Assembly (NCBI GenBank): GCA_002946415.1
Contig: NJPS01000011.1
Coordinates: 62,001 to 126,000 of the forward strand
Source: Rutstroemia sp. NJR-2017a BVV2
Lineage: Eukaryota; Ascomycota; Leotiomycetes; Helotiales; Rutstroemiaceae
DNA length: 64,000 bases
Reading direction: 5' to 3'
Both the position numbers and the translations under genes were made by a program. This document shows, piece by piece, positions 10,901 to 22,086 of the stretch (its first letter is position 1; every line of letters starts with the position of its first letter). Below the pieces are notes generated by a model. The model was not told where the DNA came from. It did no database searches and saw only the letters and a list, made by a program, of their open reading frames with translations.

Positions 10901-12413
10901 TCTCGATTTCATCATGTGATGTTTTTTTCAGGGCGTCAATATAGAGCATGTGCAGACTACCTTCAGAACTTAAGAGTTCAGCCAAGTCTTCGATAAAATC
11001 GACGCGACCATCAATCACAGCACCAAGCATGCCAGGAGAGGTCATCTTCAGTGAGGATTCGCAGCTGCTAGGTCGAAGGAGAGATTCTGTGGATTGCGGT
11101 AGCTTGATCTGTGCTTCTGCGGACTCAGCCCCTGCTGTGGAACTGTCGTCACAATCTGTCGAGATGTCATTAGATGACTTCCCTATGTAGGAACTCACTC
11201 CGGTATAGTAAGGACTAGACGATTCCACAGGTGAGGAGAGACTACTGTTTCGTGAGTCATACTGCCTCTTATGATCGGCAAGTATATTTCTAGCTTCGCT
11301 GCTTAAGTAAGGAACGGTACTAGTATGGTTCGACTCTATCCTAAGTGGAGTCGCAAGATCTGGATGCGCCTTGTTGAAAGATTCGACTAAAGCTTGTATC
11401 GATTCTCCTGCAACGGTACCCAGAAAACAAAGTCTTACGTTGGTTTCAATGGTGTATATCTGGTCGAAATTTAGTCGTGATAATGGATCGAGAACGAACG
11501 CCAGTTGATCAGCCCGGACCCAGATCGGCGGGTAACCCAAGGCTTCTTCGTTTGGCAATGGAAGTGGTGCCGGGACTGTGGTGTGAATAATGGCATGCTG
11601 GCCTGCATATACCCCAGGTTTAGTTGTGGCCTTGCGTGAATACGTCCATATTGGTCTAACTATGTATTAGATACGGGTGTTTGTGGAAACAGAAACAGGG
11701 AGAATGAGAGCACCCACAAACAAAGACAATAATCTGTCTCAAAGTAGATAACCACGAATTTCGCTTTCACTTTACGTGGCTTCGAGCATAGAACTTCGAA
11801 CACCTAGTCCAGTTGAGCTTTTAAGCACGGTTAAGAAGAATTAGATACACGTACCGTTCCGAATCTGAACTCCTGCGGATCATGCACAACAAATTCTGTT
11901 CTCGGTTAGAAACGGAATCTTTGAGGAGCAACAACTTAACCTGGATCAATCTTGATGGCATGAGTGATAGTATTTTTTCTGGTAAGGCTACCCAGGATCG
12001 GGAAGACTTTCACCAGTAACGGATCCCTGTTAAAATTTGACGGATTGGCAGACTCAATAGAATCAGCCACAGTTGAGATACCACGTTCATAGTCCCATTC
12101 CAATTGTGCTGCAGCATCTCTCAGTAATATTTTAAAGTCGTTGCGGATCAATCCTACCAGGACTCAGAGGTATACCGCGATACCGTGCCCAGCATCCCCG
12201 ATCAAAACTCCAGCCCCAACCACTCCACTGAAGGAGTTTCAAGGGTGGTTGAGGCCGGTATTCAGAATGATGGGTTTGCTTTTCATTCGTCCGTTTTGGG
12301 TATTGAGACTTCCGAATAGATAGAACATGAGATGTTGATTCACCCGGTCGCGATGTTGAAAAAACCGTATCGCTGTCTTTTAATGGCTGAGCGCCCTGCA
12401 CCTGAGTTGACAT
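7997..12413 (-). CDS. Large DUF6590 multi-module protein, copy B (1386 aa, eroded DUF6590 core)
   Basis: Exons from the right: 12158-12413, 11941-12108, 11855-11895, 11718-11803, 10289-11655, 7997-10239. The sum is 4161 nt, exactly 1387 codons. Order of modules: a W-S-G-W-G-W motif near residue 63; a short DUF6590 core about 140-265 (EFRFGTVFEVL, then PIWTYSRKATTKPG, HAIIHTT, LNFDQIYTIETNVRLCF); the helical LAELLSSEGSLHMLYIDALKK module about 400-480; CKEYLTETWPEVS about 600; the CWRHLFPKTVVAHGFP module about 680-960; then a Ser/Asn-rich disordered tail. The W-T-E-P motif of the relatives is C-S-K-P here, and the following loop of about 20 residues is missing. ATG 12413 was chosen because the next upstream in-frame start-like codon (12431) is TTG. 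The modules recur together in large fungal proteins, some with ankyrin repeats (from memory). No catalytic residues are evident. Confidence 0.82.
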
Positions 12414-13398
12414 TCTATACTTTCTCCTCAATTGAATATCGTAAGCCTCGCTGCCTCGATTATATCTCGACGATTCTATGAGCTTTTCAAGACGAAGGTG
12501 ATGAAGTTTTGGTTAATATATCCACTCCACAAGATGTAGAATTTGCTGATAAGTAAGCACTTATCCATGGAGCTATCAGCTACTACACTAGGTAGTGGTC
12601 ATTATTCTACAAATCATGTGCTCCTTTATTGTAACATCAACTCCTCGATCGATGTAAGCTTATCGAACCTGGTCAGTGCCAAGGATAATTTATATAAAGA
12701 TAATATAGATGACTCCCCAGCAACTAGAATAGCAGTTGAATTAATATTTACGTGAGTTCAAGAGGTTATATTTGTTGTTCATTTACGTTTTTCTGGGCGA
12801 AACAATTAACCTTGCAGTAAATAGTTTGAAGCTGTACAAATTGAACTGTTCGGGTTTGAAGTGAAATCATCTTATAGTACAGTAATAGTACTCTGGACAT
12901 AGCAGAAATTCTAGAATAATCAGTCTAACTATAGAAGCAAACAAACGTAGATAAGAGACTTGTAATTTTGCTTCTACGATATATAATACTGAAAGTCGCC
13001 GATGTTCAGTGCAATCTATAATAATGGGCCGGTATGAATGCAAATATTTTGGAACTGCTCACTCCAGGATATATATAGTTCCTAGTATCACTTTTGTAAC
13101 CGCGAAGTTGTGGATTATCGTTTTTGTTAGACTTTATGATTTTCAGCTAGCACAGCAAGATATAATTCAATAAGAATGGTATGAACGTTATAATCAAAAA
13201 GAAATCGTAGGAAAATCATAATTCATGACAAGCCCCTCTGGAACGAAGGCTCAAACGTATAATGGAGAAAGAAATATAGGAGATTATATGCTTGAAATAA
13301 ATATATGTGAGAAAAAGAACACACAAAAGCATAGTCTGTATAACCGTGACATATAACAATGAAAGGAAATCGGGAAGAGATCTTGATCAACTAACAGC
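12414..13398. other. AT-rich intergenic region upstream of DUF6590 copy B
   Basis: About 1 kb of AT-rich sequence lies between the 5' end of copy B and the 3' end of copy C. It must hold the copy B promoter and the copy C 3' UTR. Short open frames (for example 12543-12755) have no recognisable content. No transposon ends are visible. Confidence 0.5.
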
Positions 13399-15069
13399 CT
13401 ACAACGTATCAAATTCATTGTCTCGATCATAAGGCCTACCCTCTTGATCATATTGCACCTGGCTATCGGCTGGGCTATCATCGTAACCAAGAGGATAGGT
13501 TAATGTACTCCCAGAATAATTGGATTCACTGGGGCTTGGATTGGGAGGGTTGTGAGTGCCATGACTACCGCCATGATACTGTGAGCCTTGTGGAGTAGAC
13601 CCAGCCGGGTATTTATATTGACTAGACTGACGAGGGTCACTTTTTGCGTTGTAATAATTTGACCCAGTACTACGATACTGGGTTGAAGTTTGACTCGACA
13701 TTTGTGACCCCGATTGTTGGTGCATTCTCCTTCGGCTCGAACTAGGAAACGATTGTTTGAAGGGAGAGGAGGCCAGGAGGGCATTCATGGATCTTTTGTC
13801 CACGCTGCCAATGTTGAGAACACGAACATCCTTCTCAACAGTGTAGGTTTTGGTGTAATTGATCCTAGATTTTGCGTCGAGCGAGCCTTCCTTGTCTGTG
13901 CACTCGCTGTTTACTCTTATAGGGTCTTTCAGAAGGCTTTCAGACACAAGGCCCTTTATATCATCTTTATAACTGTATGGTGCAGGTGGCAATTTCGTCG
14001 TGTAAATAATTGCATGGTTGTCAGGATCCGGCAGATTAGGCTTCAGTGTTGCCCACCCACTGTACGTATGGATCGCTCTGTTATAAGAATGAATGAATTA
14101 GCTTTGTATACAGCAAACTATGATTTATTTCTTGCTTACAGGCATGAACAGTTTCCATAATTGTCTCTAACAACAACGAACCGCCTGATCTCGCTGTAGG
14201 CCTTCCCGCTAAGCCATGTTTCGCTGATATGAGAGTGATTCCTCGTGCCCCCTCGTTGAGCGTTGACACCGGCAGGCTCCGTCCAGAGCATCATGAATAC
14301 ACGGCCTACTTTCCAGAACTCGTAACCAACCCTGCAGTATCCTTTGGTAGCGTTTGTCAGTTACAAGGATAGAACGCGAAGATACCTAGAACGATTCGCG
14401 GATTCACGGGGGACGTACTTGGGTCGAGGACTTCTTTATCGGCACCATCTGATGCTTTCGTGATGTGTCTATTGGGTGGGGCTCCAGGAACAACGTCAGT
14501 AGGAGCATATTCTGTAAGAGCTTAGGGTTGTCCCTAGAGCTATGTAGTGAACCTGAACACTAACCATTATTGCCAAGTTCGTTACCAGTGGACGACGCCA
14601 CGGGCTCAAGACTCAGACGCTGCAAACCTTTACCAAGATTATCATATGGATTCGTGGGTGCGCTATTGTATGAGCTTCCAGCAGGAGGATAGGCTGATGG
14701 ATAGCTGGAAACTGCGCGGGAAGCTCCAGCTTGGGGGGCCTCGGATCTTGGTATGGCTTTATACGGATCCGTCGAGGAATAGGCAATATCAACATCACCT
14801 GATGTGCTATAACCATCGTCATAAGTTACATCTGATTGTGACTGCAATGTCACGTCATTCGGATAGTAGCTTGAGGAAGACGAAGCAACTGCAGACTCTC
14901 GAGTTGCCTGAGTGTTCTTAGGGTATTCGTACTTGTACTCTACACGACCCTGGGAATCTTGACGACTGGACACCCAATAGCCTCGAGTATCCCAACTCCA
15001 AGTGCTCCATTGAGTTGGAAGTCCTTGACCACTTCCCCGGCTAGTTGAAGAGTAATAATTTTGTGACAT
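13399..15069 (-). CDS. DUF6590 protein with Ser/Tyr-rich flanks, copy C (492 aa)
   Basis: Exons from the right: 14565-15069, 14419-14511, 14140-14341, 13399-14077; total 1479 nt, 493 codons. The N-terminus has QWSTWSWD (W near 22) followed by EYKYEYPK, then about 130 residues rich in Ser, Tyr, Pro and Ala. The DUF6590 core begins after LDPR|YCRVGYEFWKVGRVFMMLWTEP (about 200) and includes EIRRFVVVRDNYG, IHTYSGWATLKPNLPDPDNH, IIYTTKLPPAP and INYTKTYTVEKDVRVLNIG (to about 350). The tail is Ser/Gln/Tyr/Gly-rich. It lacks the additional C-terminal modules of copies A and B. There is no signal peptide, so it is intracellular. Its ATG is 0.69 kb from the head of coiled-coil gene 2 on the opposite strand. 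DUF6590 has no established function. Confidence 0.88.
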
Positions 15070-15756
15070 TTTTGCCGCTTAGACTGATCCACTCACAGAT
15101 GAATGAACCCCAGAAGCTGCTTCCTCCAAAGCGGGGCAAAAGGATGCCTTTATGGAAAGCCATTCAGAAATGATTGTGGCAGAGCCGCACGCGCTGCCAC
15201 TTACAATAAATATGGTGCAGATTGAGAATAATAGAGTGCGCACAGAAGAATGTGGAGTACTAAGCCGGGTATGGATTGAATGGACGAATGAACAAGGTTC
15301 GAAGAAATAGTGGCTGAAAGAAGAAGCTGTGTAAGCTAAACTTGCATATATTAAATGCTTTATCGTTCGTTGGTTTGCAAAGAAACCTACGTTGCGCGGG
15401 TTCCCTGTTCTAGCCGTGTCATTACAGTGCTGCTTTAGGCCTCCCACTCAGCATTCAGCAAAGGATGCATGGATTCTCGGCAAGGACTTTCTTCTCCGTT
15501 GCATGAATCAGGCAGGCTAAGACCGTTTATGCAGAAATTGGAAGTGCATAGAGGCTAGCCTATTCACCCTCACTTTTGAGCATTATGAATCCCACACTGT
15601 TTACACGTAATTATTTACGTCTTTCAAAGCTCCAATACTTAACTTATTAGGAATAACGCAAGAGTCCTCCAAGTTCTTCATATTCTGGTCACGAGATTGT
15701 TTGGCTAATATCTTTGATCTTACCATACTTGTACGTAACGCCACATCGTATAGACC
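15070..15756. promoter_or_regulatory. Divergent intergenic region between DUF6590 copy C and coiled-coil gene 2
   Basis: A 687-bp gap separates the two start codons and presumably holds both promoters. Short open frames on both strands overlap it but show no domains. No motif repeated in the other two divergent gaps was obvious by eye. Confidence 0.5.
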
Positions 15757-17967
15757 ATGGAGACGGCAGAGAATCAAAGGCAGAATCTCCCCAAAGTCTC
15801 GCCCGAACCCAACCTCACACCACACATCAGATCTATCAAGCGGCTGCGTGATTTGGCACTAAAACGCCAGGAGGTCGTAAGGGCGGAAATACTAAAGAGG
15901 GAGAAGACCCGGGCCGCAATTTTTGCGAGGAAAAACGTTGGCGATTGCGACGACAGATTCATGCGTGAGCTTCGAATACTAGATAGTCTAGGGAAGCTCC
16001 AGGAGTTCAAAACTTTAATGATCCTGGCTAGTGAATTGCAGCAGGCTCGTGATATTCTAGGTCCAATCGAACAAGACAGTTTTGATCTTGACCAAGAATG
16101 GGAATGGCAAGCGACAGAATTGGCTGAAGTGGAGGAAGACATCTATTACGAATTTCACGAAGATTTTGAAGAAGCTGCCAGCCTTCCTCCTGCTTCACTG
16201 AGTAGCTCCTCGGACTCGTACCAAGGTTTACCGGATATAGCCAATGAGTATCTTGGAGATCAATTTGAGGACCGCAAAGAGGATATCCGCTACGGAGAAC
16301 TTCCAACAGACCGCTCAATAGCGCACGAGTGTATATCATCAACTACTTTAGAGGCAAATCCCCAGCAACAGATAGCAGATCTTGACTTAAGCCCCGGCGA
16401 CGCACCTCTTTCATCATCCATCTCACCACCTTATGATGAAAGGCTCGGACCAAATCAACTCGACAGGCACAATAGAGCTCCTGAGTTTGAGATCACTGAA
16501 CCAGAATCGGTTCCTATACAAGATAATCAAGAGGGGTCCGACTCGGAGATTCATCCTTTGAACGAGCTAAACTATCAACCCGAAGACAGCGTCACGGGCG
16601 ATTCTCTCACCGCGATGCAAAAAATTACCATTTGGATGATAGAGTCAACTATAATATCAAAATGGGATGCATACTCCATAAAATGGAGTTTTTTGTTTGA
16701 AAATGAGAAGGAGGTCCCAAGCTGGGTTATTCTTGTGGTTTATTTGGTTCACCACAATCATCTGCCGGATGTATACCATCAGCGGAGCGCGGAAGAGATT
16801 ACACTCTCGTTGCCCCATTTTCCAGCATCGAAAGAATCAGAAAGCAAATCCGATACAAAAACCATAGAACCTAAACACAGTTGTGGTGTCCCGACACCTC
16901 CAATGAGTATCACGAGTCTCGATCTTTCAGGAGCTCCTCCTGCCGAAAATGGTAGTTTTGACGTGATTAACAGTCTAACGTTTGGTAGTCTAGCTTATGA
17001 GTCTACGGACAATGGAGGAGGCTTTACTGCTCATAAATTAGATTCACATGAAGTCTCCAGAAACCAAGCTGGCTCTGCACTTTCAGAATACCCTTCGGTC
17101 TGCAGCAAAGAAATGAACAGTAGTTATCTCCATGGACCTCAGCACGACACTGGCGAATTGTTGAAGTGTACAACTGCCACCATCGGGGAGAGTTCTAGAT
17201 TAAACACTTCACCTACTGCATCACATCATCATCATGACACCACTAAAGATCACGAAGTAGAAGAGGTCATAGAGAGTTCTGAGCTTGATGGAGGCGAAGA
17301 GAATTTACCAATAATTGACTCGGAAGATAGATTAAAGGGTTCAACTTGTGCACGCTGTTGGCACAAAAGAAGCTCTTGTACATCTGAGCAGGTCACTGAA
17401 AATTTAAGCACTGCCGAGAACCAAACCAAATCATGCAAAAACCCGATGGAAGGTGATACTTTTTCTTCGCCCTTAAAACCTTTTACCGTTCAAACGCTTA
17501 CTCGGGCAGTTACTATCTACCATGAAGATCAGAAAAAGCATCAGCAGCGGTTGGGTTCCTTTAATCATGAAGTCACCGAGATATCAGGGGATAAACCTAC
17601 GCAAGCCAACGGCCCTAATGGTAACATTAATGACACTGGCACCTCCGACAGCTTAGGGACGAAAAAGATCAAGCCCCCGATATCTCGTCAACTGAGCTTA
17701 CCTATGAACTCAGAAACCCAGTCACCACCTCGTCGCGCTTCCGAACCCATGAAACAGACTTTAGGACACCAAAACCTCCGTCAAAGAGTGCTGTCAAATT
17801 TGGGCTTCCCGATAGTCAGACCTCCATTCTTCAGATTTCACTCACATCAGCCAGGCTTGGAGCGACGCCCAAGTAACAAAACCCACCATCTACAAAAGCC
17901 AACCGTTTACAATGAAAAGAAGATTGGGCGGCAACTAAGTATTACTGATGGGAAGAGGAAACAATAA
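15757..17967 (+). CDS. Coiled-coil protein 2, partner-family member (736 aa)
   Basis: Intronless; ATG at 15757 in context ACCATGG. Residues about 25-140 form a strongly charged helix with the family pattern: D-C-D-D-R-F-M-R-E-L near 67, then A-R-D-I-L-G-P-I-E, then a VEEDIYYEF end. The family C-terminal motif (I-T-I-W-M-I-E-S...S-W-V-I-L-V-V-Y-L) lies near 290-330. The remaining 400 residues are unique to this copy and mostly disordered. They contain a C-A-R-C-W-H...C segment near 530, a His run, and a basic C-terminus with R-R-A-S, R-R-P-S and two R-Q-L-S motifs that resemble basophilic kinase sites. No membrane or secretion signal. It pairs head to head with DUF6590 copy C. Function is unknown. 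Confidence 0.85.
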   Translation: METAENQRQNLPKVSPEPNLTPHIRSIKRLRDLALKRQEVVRAEILKREKTRAAIFARKNVGDCDDRFMRELRILDSLGKLQEFKTLMILASELQQARDILGPIEQDSFDLDQEWEWQATELAEVEEDIYYEFHEDFEEAASLPPASLSSSSDSYQGLPDIANEYLGDQFEDRKEDIRYGELPTDRSIAHECISSTTLEANPQQQIADLDLSPGDAPLSSSISPPYDERLGPNQLDRHNRAPEFEITEPESVPIQDNQEGSDSEIHPLNELNYQPEDSVTGDSLTAMQKITIWMIESTIISKWDAYSIKWSFLFENEKEVPSWVILVVYLVHHNHLPDVYHQRSAEEITLSLPHFPASKESESKSDTKTIEPKHSCGVPTPPMSITSLDLSGAPPAENGSFDVINSLTFGSLAYESTDNGGGFTAHKLDSHEVSRNQAGSALSEYPSVCSKEMNSSYLHGPQHDTGELLKCTTATIGESSRLNTSPTASHHHHDTTKDHEVEEVIESSELDGGEENLPIIDSEDRLKGSTCARCWHKRSSCTSEQVTENLSTAENQTKSCKNPMEGDTFSSPLKPFTVQTLTRAVTIYHEDQKKHQQRLGSFNHEVTEISGDKPTQANGPNGNINDTGTSDSLGTKKIKPPISRQLSLPMNSETQSPPRRASEPMKQTLGHQNLRQRVLSNLGFPIVRPPFFRFHSHQPGLERRPSNKTHHLQKPTVYNEKKIGRQLSITDGKRKQ

Positions 17968-19974
17968 CACCGGCCTATATTAAGAGGAGCATAGGATACA
18001 GACTGAAGTTTTAACACAATTTAGGGAAGGGGATCACGGGGATAGGGTGATGATTTGTTCTCTCATTCGACAGGTTAGCAGCAGCCTACACAGCAACTTC
18101 CTATCAGTTCGCCCGTCTTTTGTTTGAGTTCTCTTTGTTGGAACAGTGGGGAACATATCGTCAGTACAAGTAGTTTCGAGCTTGGAGGAGAGAGAGCTGT
18201 TAGGTCACGTGATATCCGAGCGCAATAATATGTACTATAATATTTCTTCAGTAGGTTTTGATCTAGTCAGTACAAATAGATAGCGTTTCAATTTTCCAGT
18301 TCTGGGGCCTTCAGACTCTCTGAATTTCAGCTCTCTTAAGAGCCTCATTTAACATCTTCGATTCGGAGAAGTAGTATGTGTATACCTTGACGTAGATTGG
18401 ATGGTCACAACGTCTGAGGTTACATTGCATTTATGTCCACCCCCCAAAATTCAGGGTCAGCTGGGCACCCCTCCCGCAGTCCTTACCCGTGGACTGTAAA
18501 GAGCTATCCCTGCCGTTCAATTTTGGTTTCTTAACCCCCACATGCATACTCGTATTCTATCGGATAGACGTAGACACAAGCTAAGGATATGACCCAAACG
18601 AACACACAGATAGATATATATTAGAGTTACAATCCAGATATATAAGACGTCAACTTTAAAGCACCCCCGTGCAAGTTGCAACCCATTCCACGGCCGTCGG
18701 TGCCGATATCCAATAACCCTGAGCATTACCCCAACATGCAACGTAAGACCGCGAGGCTTTCACCGCCCGTATACGTACATATGGCTGCTGAATCCTGATA
18801 CGTGATACGCCTGGATAAAAGGCAATCAACCTCATTTACGGCACGGCGTTTACAATGAATCATTTCATTTCGTTCGCGTCACATCCATTCGAGAGGCAGT
18901 CAACTTATCAGGACGTCTGTAGTCCTGCTTTTCCTTTTTGTTTAGGCTGAACAATCCGTAATCAAAGTGGCTTGTGTTCCGTCGGGGCCCGGGGAGCTGT
19001 CCATTATGCAGGTCGTGATAGGCGAGGACCCCCTGCGCTATGACCTCGATATGATTTCTGACCGGGCTGATAGGCCTACCTTGTATATAATATGATGAAG
19101 GTCCCCTCGTTTACATGTCGTGCCGTTATTGATGAGACACTACATTATGCATCGCTGAAATCAGTCCACACCCCCCAATGAATTTGTGATTGAATAAGAT
19201 GAAACCATGAATGAGTGAACGCTGCTTTTGGCGATTAGATTTATGCAGCACTGCAGCAGCAGAGTCTCGGGTAAGCGCACTGATTCGAAGGAATAAGGCT
19301 GCAGCGGTGAACTACCGCCTTTTTCAGAGATTTCTGTGCGACAGCTCACCGAATCTTTACTGTGATGATCTATACCATGATACGGTAGCAGCGTTGGGTA
19401 ATTCATGTCATGACGCCCGATGGTGGACTCGACATCAAATCTAGTGCACGTGTAGTCAGGTTAATGGACGTGATATATGCGGCTCTCGTGAACGAGAGCA
19501 ATTGGCCACCCAGTCACGCAGTGTGGAAATTTCCGTGCATCAAATATTATGGGACAAGAAGCCCAAAGCTCTCGTAAAACCTTGAAATGAATATTCGTAA
19601 CTCGTAAATGGCTGCAGGTTGCTCGATGGCATACAAATCATCTGAAGTCATATCTGACCCTGCCCTGCATAGTGCTGAACAACGTATAGATGAAACAAGA
19701 CCTCCTCCTATCAAATCGTAAATAGGCCGTGACTAAAAGTGCAAGAAGTGATTGGAAACTGCGACAAATAGCAAAGCGTGAATTCCAAATAAAACGTAGT
19801 GTGAATAAACTACCAAGCGTAGTCGGAGACACGGGCTCTTACGGAGCGCGCAGATAGAACATGAGCACAGGGCAGATGTCCCGACTATGCAACGTATATA
19901 ATTGTAGGAAAAAGAACTTCAAAGAAGAGGTATGAAATAACGACGTGGAGCCATCGAAGATAAGCCTCACACAG
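17968..19974. other. Two-kilobase tail-to-tail intergenic region
   Basis: It lies between the 3' ends of coiled-coil gene 2 and DUF6590 copy D. Only short, domain-free open frames are present (18517-18741, 19161-19406, 19211-19444, 19638-19832). The stretch is not obviously repetitive. I see nothing that can be called. Confidence 0.5.
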
Positions 19975-21420
19975 TTAATGTTTGCTGCCCTTTCTGTGTT
20001 TTTTGTCACCGCCGGCACGTGGCGGGTTCGTGCTCGCCTTCTGAGGAGGGTCTACTCGTTGGTAGTGACAGCTGTTCACAAGTGATGTCATTGAATTATT
20101 GTGAACCATGCCGATATTCAGAACACGTACATAATGTTCGACTGTGTAAATCTTGCTGTAATTCAATCGCGACTTGGGATCCAGGTTGCCTTCAGCGTCA
20201 GGCTGCTCCCGAACAACCCTAATGGGGATTTTGGTGAGTTGTTCTTGTACCAGGCTTCCATCTTCAGCAATGTAAGAATGTGGCGCTGGCGGCTCCTCAG
20301 TCGTGTATATCATTGTGTGTTCCTGAACATCGGGCAAATTGTATTTGAGAGTAGCGGCTCCCGAATAGGTATGAATAGGACTACCCACATGATTGAAACG
20401 TTAGTCTTGCTTTGCATACGAAAGTATGCAAGAGGTAGGGAAACATACCAGCAAATCGAATTGCCGTGTTGTTTCGCAACAATCACGAATCGCCGAATCT
20501 CGGTATAAACGGATCCTCCAAGATAGGTGGTGCTATAATGCGAGCCATTTCGCGACCCGCCTCCATATGGCACCTTATCTGCCGGTGGATCCCTTGCTGG
20601 TTCGGTCCACAACATCATAAACACTCTGCCAACCCTGAAGAAGTTGTTTTGGTCTCTTTCAGGGACTGTCTGATATCCTGTGAAAGTCAGCACTATCTCT
20701 GCTGATGATATTTCTACTGACGTGGATCAAGAGATTCACTGTTGCCTGTATTTGGAGCTTTACGGATGTGCTTCGGAACAGGATATCCGAATCCTGATTG
20801 CTGTGCTGTAAGTTCTATTCAGCGTCACTCCCACAAACGACAATAGATCAAACCGCACCTTGTGTCGCCAGTGCCGGTGGGGGCGCCAAGGACATTTGCC
20901 CGAAGCTGTTTGCAGTGCTATCAACCGATGAAGATGCCGCAGTACTTCGGGTATAGGTGTATTCTGGAGAGCGAACAGTAGGCTGCGAGTAAGTGGAAGC
21001 GTTTGTGTATCTATTGAAAGTAGCTCCTGTCATTCCGGTTGTGGTTGTTTGCGCCCAATTTTGGGCTACATTGTAATCTCGGCTCGAGGAAGCAACGGTA
21101 GGATTGTAATAAGTATTGGTTGACGACGACATTGACGAGATGGACCCCCTTGGAGTAGCATCATGTTCACTATCTGGATAATTTGGGTACGAGTTCTGGT
21201 ACGAGTTCTGGTATGGCCTGGTTGACGATCCTTGAGTGCTCTGTGTGGCAGCATAGATGTTTGCATCTGTAGTGCGGGGCGTTTGAGACTGGTCACCGGC
21301 AGTGTTGTTGTATTGATATTCATACTCGTATGACCCATCGGGTTTCTTGCGAGACGCATACCAAGCGCCGCAGGAAGAGTCCCATTTCCAAGTCGACCAG
21401 CCTGAAGATATATCAGCCAT
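19975..21420 (-). CDS. DUF6590 protein, copy D (426 aa)
   Basis: Exons from the right: 20859-21420, 20722-20805, 20449-20677, 19975-20380; total 1281 nt, 427 codons. The start was set at ATG 21420 (MADISSGWSTWKWD), placing the W motif at residues 8-12; a longer frame begins at 21444. After WKWD come an SYEYEYQYNN stretch and about 130 residues rich in Ser, Thr, Tyr and Asn. The DUF6590 core starts after SLDPR|YQTV and includes FFRVGRVFMMLWTEP, EIRRFVIVAK, PIHTYSGAATLKYNLPDV, MIYTTEEPPAP and LNYSKIYTVEHYVRVLNIG. The C-terminus is short and Lys/His-rich. Intron sites after LDPR (phase 1) and before PIHTY (phase 2) coincide with those of copies A-C. It is head to head with coiled-coil gene 3, 0.67 kb apart. 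Confidence 0.9.
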
Positions 21421-22086
21421 GACTGCGACAACGTACATGTACAAGAAGCCTACATATTCATCCGGGTTATCGTCGAGATTTTATGCAAAATATGCCGACG
21501 AGAAAACTCCACATTCAAGCTGCAGAGCCGCAATCACAAGCATCATTCTTCCGATATGTAGTCGGATAATGATATATTGAAATTGGGTCGAACTACGATT
21601 TCAATTAGTTGGATATTCTGCAGCAGATGCCAGTGCAACCACTTGGTTGGTAGCCATTGACACACCAAATTGAATTGGAATGCGGGTGGATTATGGATCC
21701 TGAAAATGTATATAGAGGGTGTCGTAGGCTGCGTAAAGTCGAGGGTGTGATTGGAAGGACAATTCTTTATCAGGACAGGGAGGCCAGGCGGTGGCTTCGC
21801 CGCTTTATGGCATAGATTCACGGGCTGTTGTATTCCCATGCAATCTTTACGAATAAAATACAATGCCATTGAGTTCTAGGCGGCTGAATCATAGAACTTC
21901 TGCTACACCGTTCGCCCTGTTCTGTCTGTCTTATGTGGGATTAGTCCTGTACGCGGGTGTCAACACAACAGCTGTTCAGTACCGAAACCCAGGATTCTGA
22001 CGATTAACATCTTATAAAAAAACCATCCTCCGCGGACTGAGCATCGGCTGCTAAAGCTATTGCTCATTGCCGGGCAGCGAAATGTA
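21421..22086. promoter_or_regulatory. Divergent intergenic region between DUF6590 copy D and coiled-coil gene 3
   Basis: A 666-bp gap between opposing start codons. It should contain both promoters. The open frame crossing 22060 upstream of ATG 22087 begins with TTG and is leader. Confidence 0.5.
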
